Positions 35,143 through 44,198 of a stretch of 64,000 nucleotides of DNA are shown here, piece by piece; within the stretch, counting starts at the first letter, position 1; each line of letters starts with the position of its first letter. The notes under the pieces are model-generated. The model ran no database searches. It was not told the DNA's origin and was given only the letters and a program-made list of their open reading frames with translations. Source of the DNA: PALSA-1316 sp964499365 (GTDB lineage Bacteria > Nitrospirota > Thermodesulfovibrionia > Thermodesulfovibrionales > UBA6898); NCBI GenBank assembly GCA_964499365.1, contig CAZCKU010000002.1, forward strand, positions 124,001 through 188,000, in the 5' to 3' direction. The translations under genes and the position numbers were made by a program.

Positions 35143-37914
35143 TTAGTGCCAACCTCCAGATAAAAAAAACGGCGACCAATAATAGGGATGACTATATTCT
35201 GGCATGGCTTTTAGCTCAAGCATCGCGGTTCTCAACGCTTCCGCCTTGCTCTCATCCTTGTCCACCAGGCCATCATAAAATCTTTCCATCAGAAACGCCG
35301 TTGATTTATCATTAACTGTCCACAGACTCGTAAGGAGAGCAGAGGTTCCCGCATAAAAAAACGCCCTGGAAAGGCCGATAAGCTCATCACCGGCAGTAAA
35401 TTGGCTCAAGCCAGTCTCACATGCGCTTAAGGTGACGAGAGATGCGTTCAGCCTCAAATTGAAGATATCAGGCAAAAATACGGGGGATGTTTCTCCTTCC
35501 GCGTCTTTAAGCACAAGATGAGAAAAAAGTGGCTCGTCTCCTCTGAAAAAACCGTGACAGGCGAAATGGATAACGTCGGCACACCTATATTCTGATAACC
35601 TGTCCATAGAGGCAAGCTCCCTTTTGAAAAGATGACCGTTCTCACCAAATCTTGACCTGATTCTTTCTCCCTCATCGTCAGCATAGGGCAAGTCATTTGA
35701 TGGATTGGCAAGTATCAGCGCGGTCTTATATTGTTGTTTCTTCCGGCTGCATAAGTTCAGAGCTGTTGCGCTTGGCGCATATGAAATGCTGAACTTGTCT
35801 ATCAGGTATTCCTTTGTTTCGCTGTCATAAAGAGCATGAAAAGGCAGATAGTGCCAGAAATGATGAGGGATAATGATAAGGTGTTCGGCACCTTCTATCA
35901 AATCATGAAGTGGAGAAAGTAAAAGATCATGGAAATGGGAAAGAGGCTTTTTGACATCCTTGATAAACTCATGCGATCTCATATCTATGCCGCTTCCGGT
36001 CGAGAGCGCCGTAAATACCTCAAATAGCCTTTCAGATTCAGGCCCAACATCCATGGGGATTATTACGGAAGAAGGCGGTGTGTTCTTTTTGATAACTAAC
36101 ACAAAAAGGCTATCTCCGGTCTGATAAAATTCAAGGAGCGCTATTTTTTCGCCGAGCCCTCTTTGAACCGTTGCTATATCCGCAACTCCGACAGAGACCA
36201 AAGAAACCCATTCGGGGTCCCTTATTTTGATATTTTCAAAGGTCTTGAGATAGGCCTCCTCCAGGTCGTTAATCTCTGTAACTATATCCTCGCGCCTGAT
36301 ATCGGATCCGTTCTTATTTATATCTAAATAGGATGCCGCAATCTGCCTCCGGAGAAGGTCGAGCTTTCCTCGTAAATTGGCGACTTCTTCGATCTGTTCC
36401 GGCTTTAGTTCCTTTGCGCCGATTGAATCGGACGCAGAAGAAAGCATATCCACGAAAGCCCTTGATTTTGATCTTTCGATATATTCGAATGCCTCTTCCC
36501 TCTTACCCATGCGAATACAAAGAGATATCATTTGTTGATAGAGTGCAACCTGGTTTTCGGCAAAAGATATCTTAAAATCATCGAGCAAAAGGTTTTCACG
36601 CAGGGTTTCGGAAAGCCTTATCGCTTCCTTGTAATGCTGATAAGCGGCAAAGGTAGCGTCGTTAAATAGGTCCTCTATACTTCCAAGGAGATATTGAGCG
36701 TCAGCTTGTCCAGAGGTACTATAAATCTTCCCGTAGATTTCAAGTGATGCTTCTGCTTGGAACCAGGCTTTATCAATATTGCCTTCCCCCAGTTCCAGCA
36801 TTGCCATATTTGAACGGATAGTCCCCTCTGCCGATTTATCTGACATCTGAATGGCTAAGTCGAGCGCATCGAAGAGAATCTCTTTTGCCTTTTCAATTTC
36901 TTCCCCTGTGAAATAAACAAGGGCAAGGTTATTGAGGATGAGACCCTGAAGGGACTTGTTTTTCAGTTCATCGGCTGCAAGTCGCAATGCTTCTTGCAGA
37001 TAGTTTTCGGCGTCCTGTAATTCATTCAGTGTGGAAGATACTACGCCAAGGGCATTCAGACAACGAGCCGTTCCATTAAGGTCGTTTTCCGTCTTCGAAA
37101 GTTCAAGTGCCTCCCGTCCATATTCCAAAGCCTTATCATACCCGCCGATCTGGTAGTACAAATGAGAGAGATTGGAAAGAGTCCTGTTCCTTTTTCTCCA
37201 CGGATCATTGGAACCGGCGTCTATTTCAAGGCTTTTGTGAAGCAACTCGATGGCGCTGTAATAGTTTCCTAAAAATATGTGGATTTGGCCCAGGTCTGAA
37301 TATGCCAGCTTTAGAAGCTTTGCCTCTCCCAATTCCTCAGCTATGCTGATAGCCTCAATACTATAATTCAAGGCGCTCTCAATATTACCAAGATGTAGCT
37401 CGCAGATTGCCAGCATATCAAGAAACATACCTCTCGACCTTTTGAAGGTAAAGCTGAGCATGTCATCAAAGTGTTTTATACCGGTTGTCAAAAGGGGGTT
37501 ATCGTATATGGTATTTAATATTTTGATAGCCTTGTTCTTTGTCTCGACGAGATAGGTTCTATTATAGAGATCAAATGTAACAGGTAAGTCATCACAGATT
37601 TTTAGCAGTTCTTGTAAAGATTCAGCATCTGGCATATTCTCGGGTGATACAAACATGGTAGGATTGTTATGCAGTATATGTTCAATGAAGTCAGCCCCGT
37701 CTTTATCCCCCGTTTCTGCAAGAGCATATGCAGCCATTACCCCAAGTGTAGCGTCATCGGAGCACATAATTTTTTTGAGGTCCCCGATATATTTTGGGTC
37801 TTTGAGACGAGAAAGTAGTGTTATCGCTTTGCCGACTTCCTCTTTAGAGCCATATTTTAGGGCATCTAAGATTTCATGATCATCCGTGATTTTAGTGCCC
37901 CTCCCCACAGGCAA
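35143..37914 (-). CDS. HEAT/TPR protein with C-terminal CHAT protease domain
   Basis: 923 residues. HEAT-like repeats open the protein (EVGKAITLLSRLKDPKYIGD). A long TPR array follows (about 150-480; e.g. GNYYSAIELLHKSLEIDAGS, GGYDKALEYGREALELSKTE). The last 300 residues are a CHAT domain with the caspase-like dyad: His in VIHFACHGFF (about 785) and Cys in VTLSACETGLSQFTAGDELI (about 830). CHAT proteases cleave partner proteins; the TPR/HEAT part would bind the trigger or substrate. It directly follows the anti-sigma gene, 19 nt away. Possible targets are the anti-sigma factor or a peptide product of the same locus. Confidence 0.93.
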   Translation of the reverse strand: MPVGRGTKITDDHEILDALKYGSKEEVGKAITLLSRLKDPKYIGDLKKIMCSDDATLGVMAAYALAETGDKDGADFIEHILHNNPTMFVSPENMPDAESLQELLKICDDLPVTFDLYNRTYLVETKNKAIKILNTIYDNPLLTTGIKHFDDMLSFTFKRSRGMFLDMLAICELHLGNIESALNYSIEAISIAEELGEAKLLKLAYSDLGQIHIFLGNYYSAIELLHKSLEIDAGSNDPWRKRNRTLSNLSHLYYQIGGYDKALEYGREALELSKTENDLNGTARCLNALGVVSSTLNELQDAENYLQEALRLAADELKNKSLQGLILNNLALVYFTGEEIEKAKEILFDALDLAIQMSDKSAEGTIRSNMAMLELGEGNIDKAWFQAEASLEIYGKIYSTSGQADAQYLLGSIEDLFNDATFAAYQHYKEAIRLSETLRENLLLDDFKISFAENQVALYQQMISLCIRMGKREEAFEYIERSKSRAFVDMLSSASDSIGAKELKPEQIEEVANLRGKLDLLRRQIAASYLDINKNGSDIRREDIVTEINDLEEAYLKTFENIKIRDPEWVSLVSVGVADIATVQRGLGEKIALLEFYQTGDSLFVLVIKKNTPPSSVIIPMDVGPESERLFEVFTALSTGSGIDMRSHEFIKDVKKPLSHFHDLLLSPLHDLIEGAEHLIIIPHHFWHYLPFHALYDSETKEYLIDKFSISYAPSATALNLCSRKKQQYKTALILANPSNDLPYADDEGERIRSRFGENGHLFKRELASMDRLSEYRCADVIHFACHGFFRGDEPLFSHLVLKDAEGETSPVFLPDIFNLRLNASLVTLSACETGLSQFTAGDELIGLSRAFFYAGTSALLTSLWTVNDKSTAFLMERFYDGLVDKDESKAEALRTAMLELKAMPEYSHPYYWSPFFLSGGWH

Positions 37915-37933
37915 ACAATATCATTATAATGTC

Positions 37934-38764
37934 TCATTTAAATTCCATGTTAGATGTTAATTCTCCGTTGATTATTAAAACATAACTACCTGATTTTATA
38001 CTATAAAATTCAGCTAAACCGCCTTCAGTAGTTCGTCTTTGATGCATTTCTCGCCCGGAAAGCTCTACATCTATACCGGATAGAAACTCTTCACTGCTCA
38101 GTCTCATAAGTGAGATGCTGACCGCAGCGCCAGATTCTTCAACCTCTCTATTTATCGTCACTTCAACAGACAAGTCCCTATCTGTAAAGTCTTTCCTTAT
38201 GACTATCGGCCTCTCTTCTTTTTCCTCTTCGCCCCTGACAGCGTTGAATTGTGGCGCCAAGGACAAAAGTTCGCCATTATGACCTATGAGTTCAATGAAC
38301 TTATCTCTACCCTTCAGCACTATCTCAAGGACTTGTTTTCCAACGCCAGGCAAAGAAATATCTTCTGCCTTCAAGACCGACATATCAAGGTCGAGATCAG
38401 TTAACGAATTCATTGCATGTTGAAGCCGTAATAACTCAAACATGCAATTATCGCATTTTTGAAGATGTGACTCAACCAGCTTTAGCTGGTCTTCCTTAAG
38501 AGATTTATCCGCATAAGCAAGTATCGATCTTTTGGAAAGACATCCATGTATAGCGCTTGTTACATCGTGTTTGCGTCTGACCGGTTCAGTCAAAAGAGAT
38601 CTTAACAAACTCTGTTCTTCTGACAACAGACAGCCGACTTTTTCACGGCAACTGGCGCACACAGACAAATGAGATAATATATTTCCGTTCATTTCTTCGG
38701 TCAATCCATTATCAACAAATAAGTCTAACGTCTCCTTATCAGGACACTTTTTCATATCCCTCAT
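37934..38764 (-). CDS. Anti-sigma factor with two zinc-binding (zf-HC2) motifs
   Basis: 276 residues. Two zinc-binding anti-sigma motifs are seen: HLSVCASC near residue 32 and HLQKCDNC near 100, each followed by helices. No membrane segment is visible, so it should be cytoplasmic. The C-terminal 90 residues form a beta-rich domain (LSVEVTINREVEESGAAVSI... SGSYVLIINGE) that may sense a ligand. It lies directly downstream of an ECF-type sigma gene, the usual pairing in which the zinc domain holds the sigma factor inactive. Two zf-HC2 copies in one protein is uncommon. Confidence 0.87.
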   Translation of the reverse strand: MRDMKKCPDKETLDLFVDNGLTEEMNGNILSHLSVCASCREKVGCLLSEEQSLLRSLLTEPVRRKHDVTSAIHGCLSKRSILAYADKSLKEDQLKLVESHLQKCDNCMFELLRLQHAMNSLTDLDLDMSVLKAEDISLPGVGKQVLEIVLKGRDKFIELIGHNGELLSLAPQFNAVRGEEEKEERPIVIRKDFTDRDLSVEVTINREVEESGAAVSISLMRLSSEEFLSGIDVELSGREMHQRRTTEGGLAEFYSIKSGSYVLIINGELTSNMEFK

Positions 38765-38796
38765 TCCCTAAAGACGAAATATTAATAAGAAATGTC

Positions 38797-39726
38797 TTAT
38801 CCATCCTTCACCATGATATTCTCCGCAAGCTGTTTTTTTGCCAGGAACACGCGGCTTCTGATCGTACTCACATTGTCTTCACCCAAAATCTCGGCAATCA
38901 CTTCATAGGGCGTCGTTAAAACAAGTTTAGATTTGTTCTTCAGCAAGTCATTTCTTTTCTTTTCAAGGTTCGAACGCCTACCTCTGATTTCAGCCAAGTC
39001 GTCACACTGGCAATCTTCATCATCGCTATTTGTCAAGCGTTGCTCTTTGATCGTCAACTTATGGATGTTGTAGCAGAGTTTCTCAAGTCTCTGCTGAAAG
39101 GCCATTTGCTTTTCCCTCTGAGGCCGTAAAATATCCTGCCCTCCCGGCTCAAGGTATTTGACAATCTTTTCAGTGATCGAACCAATCGAAATACCTTTCT
39201 TCTTGGCGATGAGGCGTATCTCATCCAGAGGAAACCCAAAATAGTCGTAATATCGCAGGAGAAACGCCAATCTTAATTCATCATTGAGTACTTTTACAGC
39301 CTCGGGAATGTCTTCTTGTTCTGGGTAGGAGTAAGGACTATGTGTTGCTGCGGTGCCTTTCGGCAATTTATCGTCCTGACCTATGGTATCAATAGGCTCG
39401 TTTTTCAACTCTTCTGAATGCTTTCTGAGCCAATCTCTGATTTCCCATTCAGTTGCCTTTGTGATATAAGCAGAGAAACTGCACTCACCCCGGTATTCCC
39501 GTACAGCCTTGTAATTATTCTCCATCAATCTCTTCCCAACACCATCAAAGATTTCTTCAACGGCTATTTCGCTGAAAACATCAGGAAACTTCCTGTTTAT
39601 GTAAGCTTCAATTTTCTTGCGGAATTCATTATAAAAACGATCCCATGCCCCGCAATCCCCTGACAGGAGCAGCTGCGCCAATTGGTAATCTTCATTATAT
39701 GCTATTTTGGAATCAACCATATTCAT
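38797..39726 (-). CDS. ECF-like RNA polymerase sigma factor with long central insertion
   Basis: 309 residues, about 100 longer than typical ECF sigma factors. Region 2 is near 20-110 (RECSFSAYITKATEWEIRDW type sequence). Region 4 is split: LRYYDYFGFPLDEIRLIAKK near 165 and a final helix STIRSRVFLAKKQLAENIMV at 285. Between them is a charged stretch with a CQCDD motif. It is the first gene of a leftward run of tightly packed genes and is likely to drive it, with the anti-sigma and CHAT genes directly behind. Start at 39726, or two codons on at 39720. Confidence 0.85.
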   Translation of the reverse strand: MNMVDSKIAYNEDYQLAQLLLSGDCGAWDRFYNEFRKKIEAYINRKFPDVFSEIAVEEIFDGVGKRLMENNYKAVREYRGECSFSAYITKATEWEIRDWLRKHSEELKNEPIDTIGQDDKLPKGTAATHSPYSYPEQEDIPEAVKVLNDELRLAFLLRYYDYFGFPLDEIRLIAKKKGISIGSITEKIVKYLEPGGQDILRPQREKQMAFQQRLEKLCYNIHKLTIKEQRLTNSDDEDCQCDDLAEIRGRRSNLEKKRNDLLKNKSKLVLTTPYEVIAEILGEDNVSTIRSRVFLAKKQLAENIMVKDG

Positions 39727-40219
39727 TCACTCAACAGGACTTAAATCTTATGGAAATCCTTTCATCGCTAACCACTAATACTCCTTTTTCTCCATCGCCT
39801 TCTCGCATAGCTTCTGATATATATTTCACAGAGACTAAAATGTAATATAATACAATAATTACTTCGCCATTTTATAGATAGCTTTTGATTCAACATGTTC
39901 TGGAAATTGGATGGATAAGGCTGCAATTGGAACAATGTAACTTGGAATCTATTAGGTGGCTGTCTTCAGACATTCTGACATCACGTCGTATGTTTTTCTT
40001 TCCATTTATTCTCATGGCATTTTGCATAGACCAATGGTCGTCTTGACTGGACACAGGAAAAGACTTACAAAAACAAATCGATGTTCTAAATTCTCGGTAA
40101 CTGTCTCTGGTAAAAGTGCAAAAAAAGGGGCTTTTGGGGAAGAACCAGTGAAGCTCAGTATTTTTTATAAGCGTCAGAAAAGAAACGGTTCCCGATGGAG
40201 CGGAACAGTCAAATATGTG
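39727..40219. other. Intergenic region ahead of the sigma-factor operon
   Basis: AT-rich, 490 nt, no convincing gene on either strand; frames present lack ribosome sites and family features. The stretch around 39836-39860 is strongly AT-rich on the minus strand and could hold the promoter for the sigma gene, but no -35/-10 pair stands out. Confidence 0.4.
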
Positions 40220-40543
40220 TTACGAAGAGACCCTTTCCTGCGAGACTACCTTTCCTCTTTCAATAATTACCACAGGTGAGGAGAGCATTCCATCATCCTG
40301 AAGATCTCCGACAAACACCCGAAGAGCTTTTTCAACGGCGTCGATATTGAAGTAATCTCTTGAAACCGAAAATATTGCTATCTCACCGTCACTATCGGCA
40401 CCTAAACTGACCTCCGCCCCATAGAGCATGATAGTCATGTTTTCCCCGTGTTTCCGTCTCACGATATCGAGTGCCCTCTTTGCATAAGGATAGAGGGATT
40501 TACTCACAATTCTCATAGGCTTTCTATCTGATTCCAAAAGCAA
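40220..40543 (-). CDS. Small hypothetical protein, 98-107 aa
   Basis: The longest reading starts at a TTG (40543) with AGAGG ahead; an in-frame ATG at 40516 would give 98 residues (MRIVSKSLYPYAKRALDIVR). It has alternating strands and helices (MTIMLYGAEVSLGADSDGEI, RDYFNIDAVEKALRVFVGDL) and a basic end. I do not recognise it; the pattern is that of a compact alpha/beta domain. It lies alone between two long non-coding stretches at the compositional junction, so it could belong to either block. Confidence 0.6.
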   Translation of the reverse strand: MLLESDRKPMRIVSKSLYPYAKRALDIVRRKHGENMTIMLYGAEVSLGADSDGEIAIFSVSRDYFNIDAVEKALRVFVGDLQDDGMLSSPVVIIERGKVVSQERVSS

Positions 40544-40989
40544 AACGTCCTCTTATTCGATTATTTTTCCGCTCGACATCTTGAATATTAGCTCCAGAGA
40601 TTCTAAACGATTTGCATTTCGCATTACCATCTTACATGGGGGATGGGAATGGTTCAGCTTGAATGGTCGTTTAAAGAATCAACACTCTTTGAAGAATTTG
40701 GGGACTCCCGCCCGTCGTTTATGGAGGGGACTCAGGGCGGGAGCTTTACTGACCTACCAGCTATTTTTTGAGGGGACAACTGGTAAGTCGAGGGATCACA
40801 CTGATTATAGACCTTTGAGAGGATTTTGGGAAGGTTCGGTAGATATGGTTTTTGAATTTGTCTGAATCAAACTGACCCACTACCTAGAGGATAAGCCACT
40901 CCCGCTCCACAAAATAGAAGCCGAGCGCCCGAACAACAGGCAAGCGCTCGGCTTCTATTTCACGGAAATGGGTCCGACATTTAGGAACC
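40544..40989. other. Non-coding junction with inverted repeats
   Basis: No supported gene. A 9-bp inverted repeat (40705-40713 with 40735-40743, CTCCCGCCC arms) and, further right, a 17-bp hairpin are present. The AAACTGACCCACTACC stretch at 40869-40884 resembles the outer ends of some transposons, but no partner end was seen. Base composition shifts upward in GC across this region. Confidence 0.5.
40912..40960. terminator. 17-bp perfect stem-loop, likely bidirectional terminator
   Basis: Arms 40912-40928 and 40944-40960 are perfect complements (core GAAGCCGAGCGC) around a 15-nt loop, flanked by A-runs and T-runs on both sides (AAAA on the left, ATTT on the right). It lies 30 nt after the primase stop on the minus strand and should end that transcript. 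Confidence 0.8.
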
Positions 40990-42366
40990 CTACTCGGACA
41001 TAGAAATTGCTTTCATCCTTACCCCGAGAAACTGAGACATCATCTCCTCTGCCTGCTTCTTCTGGTCTCCACTGATCTTCTTCCACAGAACAAATCGCTT
41101 CTTCGAAAAAAGTGCAAGGAAGTTCCTATACATCCTGACCTCAACCTCTCTCTTGCTGGAAATGATCGGTGCAGCCTCAATAAGTGACTCGATCATTATC
41201 CTGGCGTTGAGTTCCATATAAGCCTTTGACTCCTCATCACTACCCATAAAGGAAATGAACTCAGCTGTTTCGACATGTGACCTGAGCAGGAGAGAATTGA
41301 ACACCATCTTGCGCGTGGCAGGGAACCTCTTTGAGAGGAAACAACCAAAAGGTTCAGATTTACCTACCAGCTCATCAAGGAGGTTTCCCTTTCTCAAGAA
41401 AGAATCAGGGTCTTCCTCCTCGGGTAGAGTAACAACCGATCCTTTCATCCTCTGCTCAAAGAGGAGCTTTACGGTTCTTTCTGCTGCTATCTTGCCTGCG
41501 TTGTCGCCGTCAAACAGCGGAACCACTATCTCGGTATGTTTCCTGATAAGCTGTATGTGTTCTTCCGAAAGGGCAGTTCCAAGCGGCGATACTGTGTTCT
41601 TGTAGCCATGCTGGTGGCAGGTGATCACATCAAGATACCCCTCGACGAGGAGCGCGTAGCCCTTCGCCTGAATTGAACTAGAGTCGAGGCCGTAGAGCAT
41701 CCTTTTTTTCTGGAATATGGGAGTAGCCGGCGAGTTCAGGTACTTTGGCCCTTCTGTCGCGCCGAATATCCTTCCACCGAATCCTATGACCTTACCACGC
41801 TTAATGATAGGGAAAATAATCCTGCCCCTGAAGAGATCCCGAATGTCCTTATCCTTTTTATAGGCGAGGCCGGCAGTAATGATCTCCTCATCGGTAAACC
41901 CCTTGCTTCTTAGAGCCGGTATGATAGAGACCCCATTGGCACTGCCCAGCCTGAATCTCTCGATACTCTCCATGGTGAGGCCTCTTTCTACAGTGAGATA
42001 CTTGAGGGCTTCAGGGTTGCCACTGAGCAGATTGTCCGTATATATCTTCTGCGCAACTTTGTTCAGATCGAAGAGCCTCTCATATGGATGCGTTGTCTCC
42101 AGTAGACTGACCCCAGACTTGTCCGCAAGGTATTTCAGGGCAGCGAGAAAGTCTCCTCCGTCTCTTTTCATGATGAAGTCGAAGGCCGACCCTCCTACGC
42201 CGCAACCGAAGCATTTGAAGGACTTATTGTCCTCGTACACGTGAAAAGAAGGTGCTGTGTCCTGGTGGAAAGGGCAGCGCATGACAAACCCTTTTGAATT
42301 CTTCTTAAGGTCAGTTCCGTAGATTTCCTGCGGCGACAGATGCTCTAATATCCGATCCTTATCCAC
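40990..42366 (-). CDS. dnaG: DnaG-type primase, short form
   Basis: 458 residues; GTG start behind AGGAGG. The CHC2 zinc domain is present (CPFH near 31 and CFGCG near 52). The RNA-polymerase core and TOPRIM domain follow, with LVEGYLDVITCHQHG and LFDGDNAGKIAAERT carrying the catalytic acidic residues. It synthesises RNA primers for lagging-strand replication. The usual chromosomal enzyme is about 600 residues with a DnaB-binding C-terminus; here that part is short and diverged. Position beside a PRTRC cassette suggests an element-borne primase rather than the host's main copy. Confidence 0.9.
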   Translation of the reverse strand: MDKDRILEHLSPQEIYGTDLKKNSKGFVMRCPFHQDTAPSFHVYEDNKSFKCFGCGVGGSAFDFIMKRDGGDFLAALKYLADKSGVSLLETTHPYERLFDLNKVAQKIYTDNLLSGNPEALKYLTVERGLTMESIERFRLGSANGVSIIPALRSKGFTDEEIITAGLAYKKDKDIRDLFRGRIIFPIIKRGKVIGFGGRIFGATEGPKYLNSPATPIFQKKRMLYGLDSSSIQAKGYALLVEGYLDVITCHQHGYKNTVSPLGTALSEEHIQLIRKHTEIVVPLFDGDNAGKIAAERTVKLLFEQRMKGSVVTLPEEEDPDSFLRKGNLLDELVGKSEPFGCFLSKRFPATRKMVFNSLLLRSHVETAEFISFMGSDEESKAYMELNARIMIESLIEAAPIISSKREVEVRMYRNFLALFSKKRFVLWKKISGDQKKQAEEMMSQFLGVRMKAISMSE

Positions 42367-42427
42367 TCTCGACCTCCTTTCTTGTTAAGATATAGACATA
42401 TTACGTTGATGATTCATTCTCACGCGG

Positions 42428-42640
42428 TTACACTTTCACTGGCATCTCCTTTGCGAGGTTCTTTTCAAGCTTCTCGATCATCTCGATCCAGTGCCGATAG
42501 TTGACGTTACTGGAATGTTTTTCAACCCATTCGATGAGTTCCTCGATTTCGATATGTCCCTTACCTCCGAATTTCCTCTGCGCTTTCGATATTGTGGTAT
42601 TGAGCATCTTGGCAACAAAAGCGATAGGTACGTTATACAT
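42428..42640 (-). CDS. Small HTH-like protein, 70 aa
   Basis: 70 residues behind GGAGGTAAGG. It begins MYNVPIAFVAKMLNTTISKA, which looks like a helix-turn-helix, then an acidic helix (EIEELIEWVEKHSSNVNYRH) and a basic end. It lies between the ThiF-like gene and dnaG. A small DNA-binding or primase-accessory role is possible but only inferred. Confidence 0.65.
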   Translation of the reverse strand: MYNVPIAFVAKMLNTTISKAQRKFGGKGHIEIEELIEWVEKHSSNVNYRHWIEMIEKLEKNLAKEMPVKV

Positions 42641-42688
42641 CCTTACCTCCTGAAGTTGAATCCTGATTTGATTATGTATTCAGTTCTC

Positions 42689-43561
42689 TTAGGCCGCTTT
42701 CAGTACTCTCCCTGTTGCGGCCTTTCTCTTCCTGTAGACCCAGCCCATTCGTTCCCATGTCGCAGGATCGACAGGTAGCGGCCGGACATGCATTGTTTTC
42801 AGGTTCACATAGACGCCATGCACTGTGATGTATCCTTCCCTGAATCCCTTCCAAAGGAGCTCAACCGCGAACTCAGCCACAATGCGATTGATGAAAAGGT
42901 CCTGTTTTTCAAGGGCCTCCTTGATGCTGCAGGAAGGCCCCTGCCTCTCCTCCTTGTCCTGATTTGCAATGTCGGGGTACAAATCCACGGTAGTTGGGAG
43001 ATATCCAACGCAGCCTTGGTGCTTAGGCTGCCTGATCACACCGCCCAGGACGCCGAGGATGCACTGGCCGGTCTCTCTGGAGTTGCCCATATCCAGAAAA
43101 TAGACGGGGCCGACGTGTTTTAGGCTGTTCCAGATCAGCAACCTCGTCTCAGCATTGTCCACCGCGGAAATGATTATTTTCAGATTTCTCCGTCTGCAGA
43201 CCTCTGCCAACTCGCCGATATTATCTGCATCCACTCTCATGGGATATGCCTGCCACCTGAGGTCGAAAAAACAGTTGACCCTCGTTACAAGAGATTCAGC
43301 CTTGTTGCGGCCCTTCTCAGCGCGTGAAAACAGCTGCCTTCCTATGTTCGGATCCTCCACCCTGTCATCATCGAATGCGTATACATGGAGGCCAGCATGC
43401 CCGAGGGCGCGAAGGGCAACGTGCATCCTCGCCAGTTCGGTAAGGACAGGCCCTCCGTTTCCGCCCACGCCGATCAGCGCAACACCGATGGGTACATGAG
43501 GCATCGTGAGGGAAGAATCGAGGTAATGCTTAAAGGATACTGTCGATAAGTGTTGTGTCAT
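42689..43561 (-). CDS. PRTRC system ThiF/E1-like protein
   Basis: About 290 residues from the ATG at 43561, chosen for its purine-rich GGAGG leader; a longer frame from 43681 lies mostly inside the upstream gene. The nucleotide-binding GVALIGVGGNGGPVL, the acidic FDDDRVEDPNIGRQLF segment and SAVDNAETR are E1/ThiF adenylation motifs. Such enzymes activate the C-terminus of ubiquitin-like proteins. In PRTRC cassettes (ParB-related, ThiF-related) this is the namesake subunit. No clear catalytic Cys loop is seen, so adenylation without thioester transfer is possible. Confidence 0.92.
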   Translation of the reverse strand: MTQHLSTVSFKHYLDSSLTMPHVPIGVALIGVGGNGGPVLTELARMHVALRALGHAGLHVYAFDDDRVEDPNIGRQLFSRAEKGRNKAESLVTRVNCFFDLRWQAYPMRVDADNIGELAEVCRRRNLKIIISAVDNAETRLLIWNSLKHVGPVYFLDMGNSRETGQCILGVLGGVIRQPKHQGCVGYLPTTVDLYPDIANQDKEERQGPSCSIKEALEKQDLFINRIVAEFAVELLWKGFREGYITVHGVYVNLKTMHVRPLPVDPATWERMGWVYRKRKAATGRVLKAA

Positions 43562-44198
43562 CTTCCTTTGCCTCCAGATAACAAATAGTGTCGTCCGAAA
43601 AGATAAACCCCTGTACACAGTACCGGGCTCTCCAATCAAACCTCGGACCGTCTTCAGAGTCCCTGAAATTCCCCAAGACAACGGATATTCTGGCCCCCAT
43701 GCTGTCGCTGTAATCGTCAGTGGGAGAGAAGGAAGGCGCCATTCTATGGTGACTGTGGACGTCGCCCACTATGTAGTGGCCTTCGGGCAATCTCGGCATC
43801 TGGATGTCCTCCGCGCGAAAGCAGGAAGCCCTGAAAGGTACGGGAAGGTAGTAACACCCTTCGCCATCCCAGATGACAAGCCCGGCCCATTCTTTTCCGT
43901 CACGGGCATATGCAGCGGCTTCCTGAACCATGCAAGTTGATATTACTGGCATGATGTGACTTTGCAGTATGTGGAGAAACCCGTCTACTTCATGCACTGT
44001 CCCATAGGGGAGAGGCCGGACCCGGGAGAGGCTCCAAAGCCGTCTGATAAGTCCGCCCCATGGCTGGTTTGTCTCCAGATACAGACCGTCGGCGGCCATC
44101 AAAAGCCTTGTCTCACCGACAGGGCACTCCGGCAGTTGCTCTTCCCTCGGCATCATCAGCGTCGGGAACCGCTTCCTTAGCACTTCGTCCTTGGTCAT
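43530..44198 (-). CDS. PRTRC system protein A (JAB/MPN domain)
   Basis: 222 residues; the start follows the protein B stop directly (TAAATG), with GGAGG inside the end of B. The C-terminal half has the JAMM metal-site pattern VGDVHSHHRMAPSFSPTDDY (H-x-H then S-x-x-D), typical of JAB deubiquitinase-like and CysO-type peptidases, which cleave ubiquitin-like tags. Together with the adjacent E1-like protein it forms a tag-activation/processing pair. It overlaps the ThiF gene by 32 nt. Confidence 0.9.
   Translation of the reverse strand: MTKDEVLRKRFPTLMMPREEQLPECPVGETRLLMAADGLYLETNQPWGGLIRRLWSLSRVRPLPYGTVHEVDGFLHILQSHIMPVISTCMVQEAAAYARDGKEWAGLVIWDGEGCYYLPVPFRASCFRAEDIQMPRLPEGHYIVGDVHSHHRMAPSFSPTDDYSDSMGARISVVLGNFRDSEDGPRFDWRARYCVQGFIFSDDTICYLEAKEDDTTLIDSIL

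Noticed and set aside
39956..40279. 107-codon plus-strand frame in the gap before the sigma operon
   Set aside because: No ribosome site, unusual composition, and it runs into the end of the opposing gene.
40643..40771. 42-codon plus-strand frame (MGMVQLEWSFKEST...)
   Set aside because: It reads smoothly but overlaps an inverted repeat, lacks a clear ribosome site and has no recognisable relative. Possibly a fossil of a mobile element.
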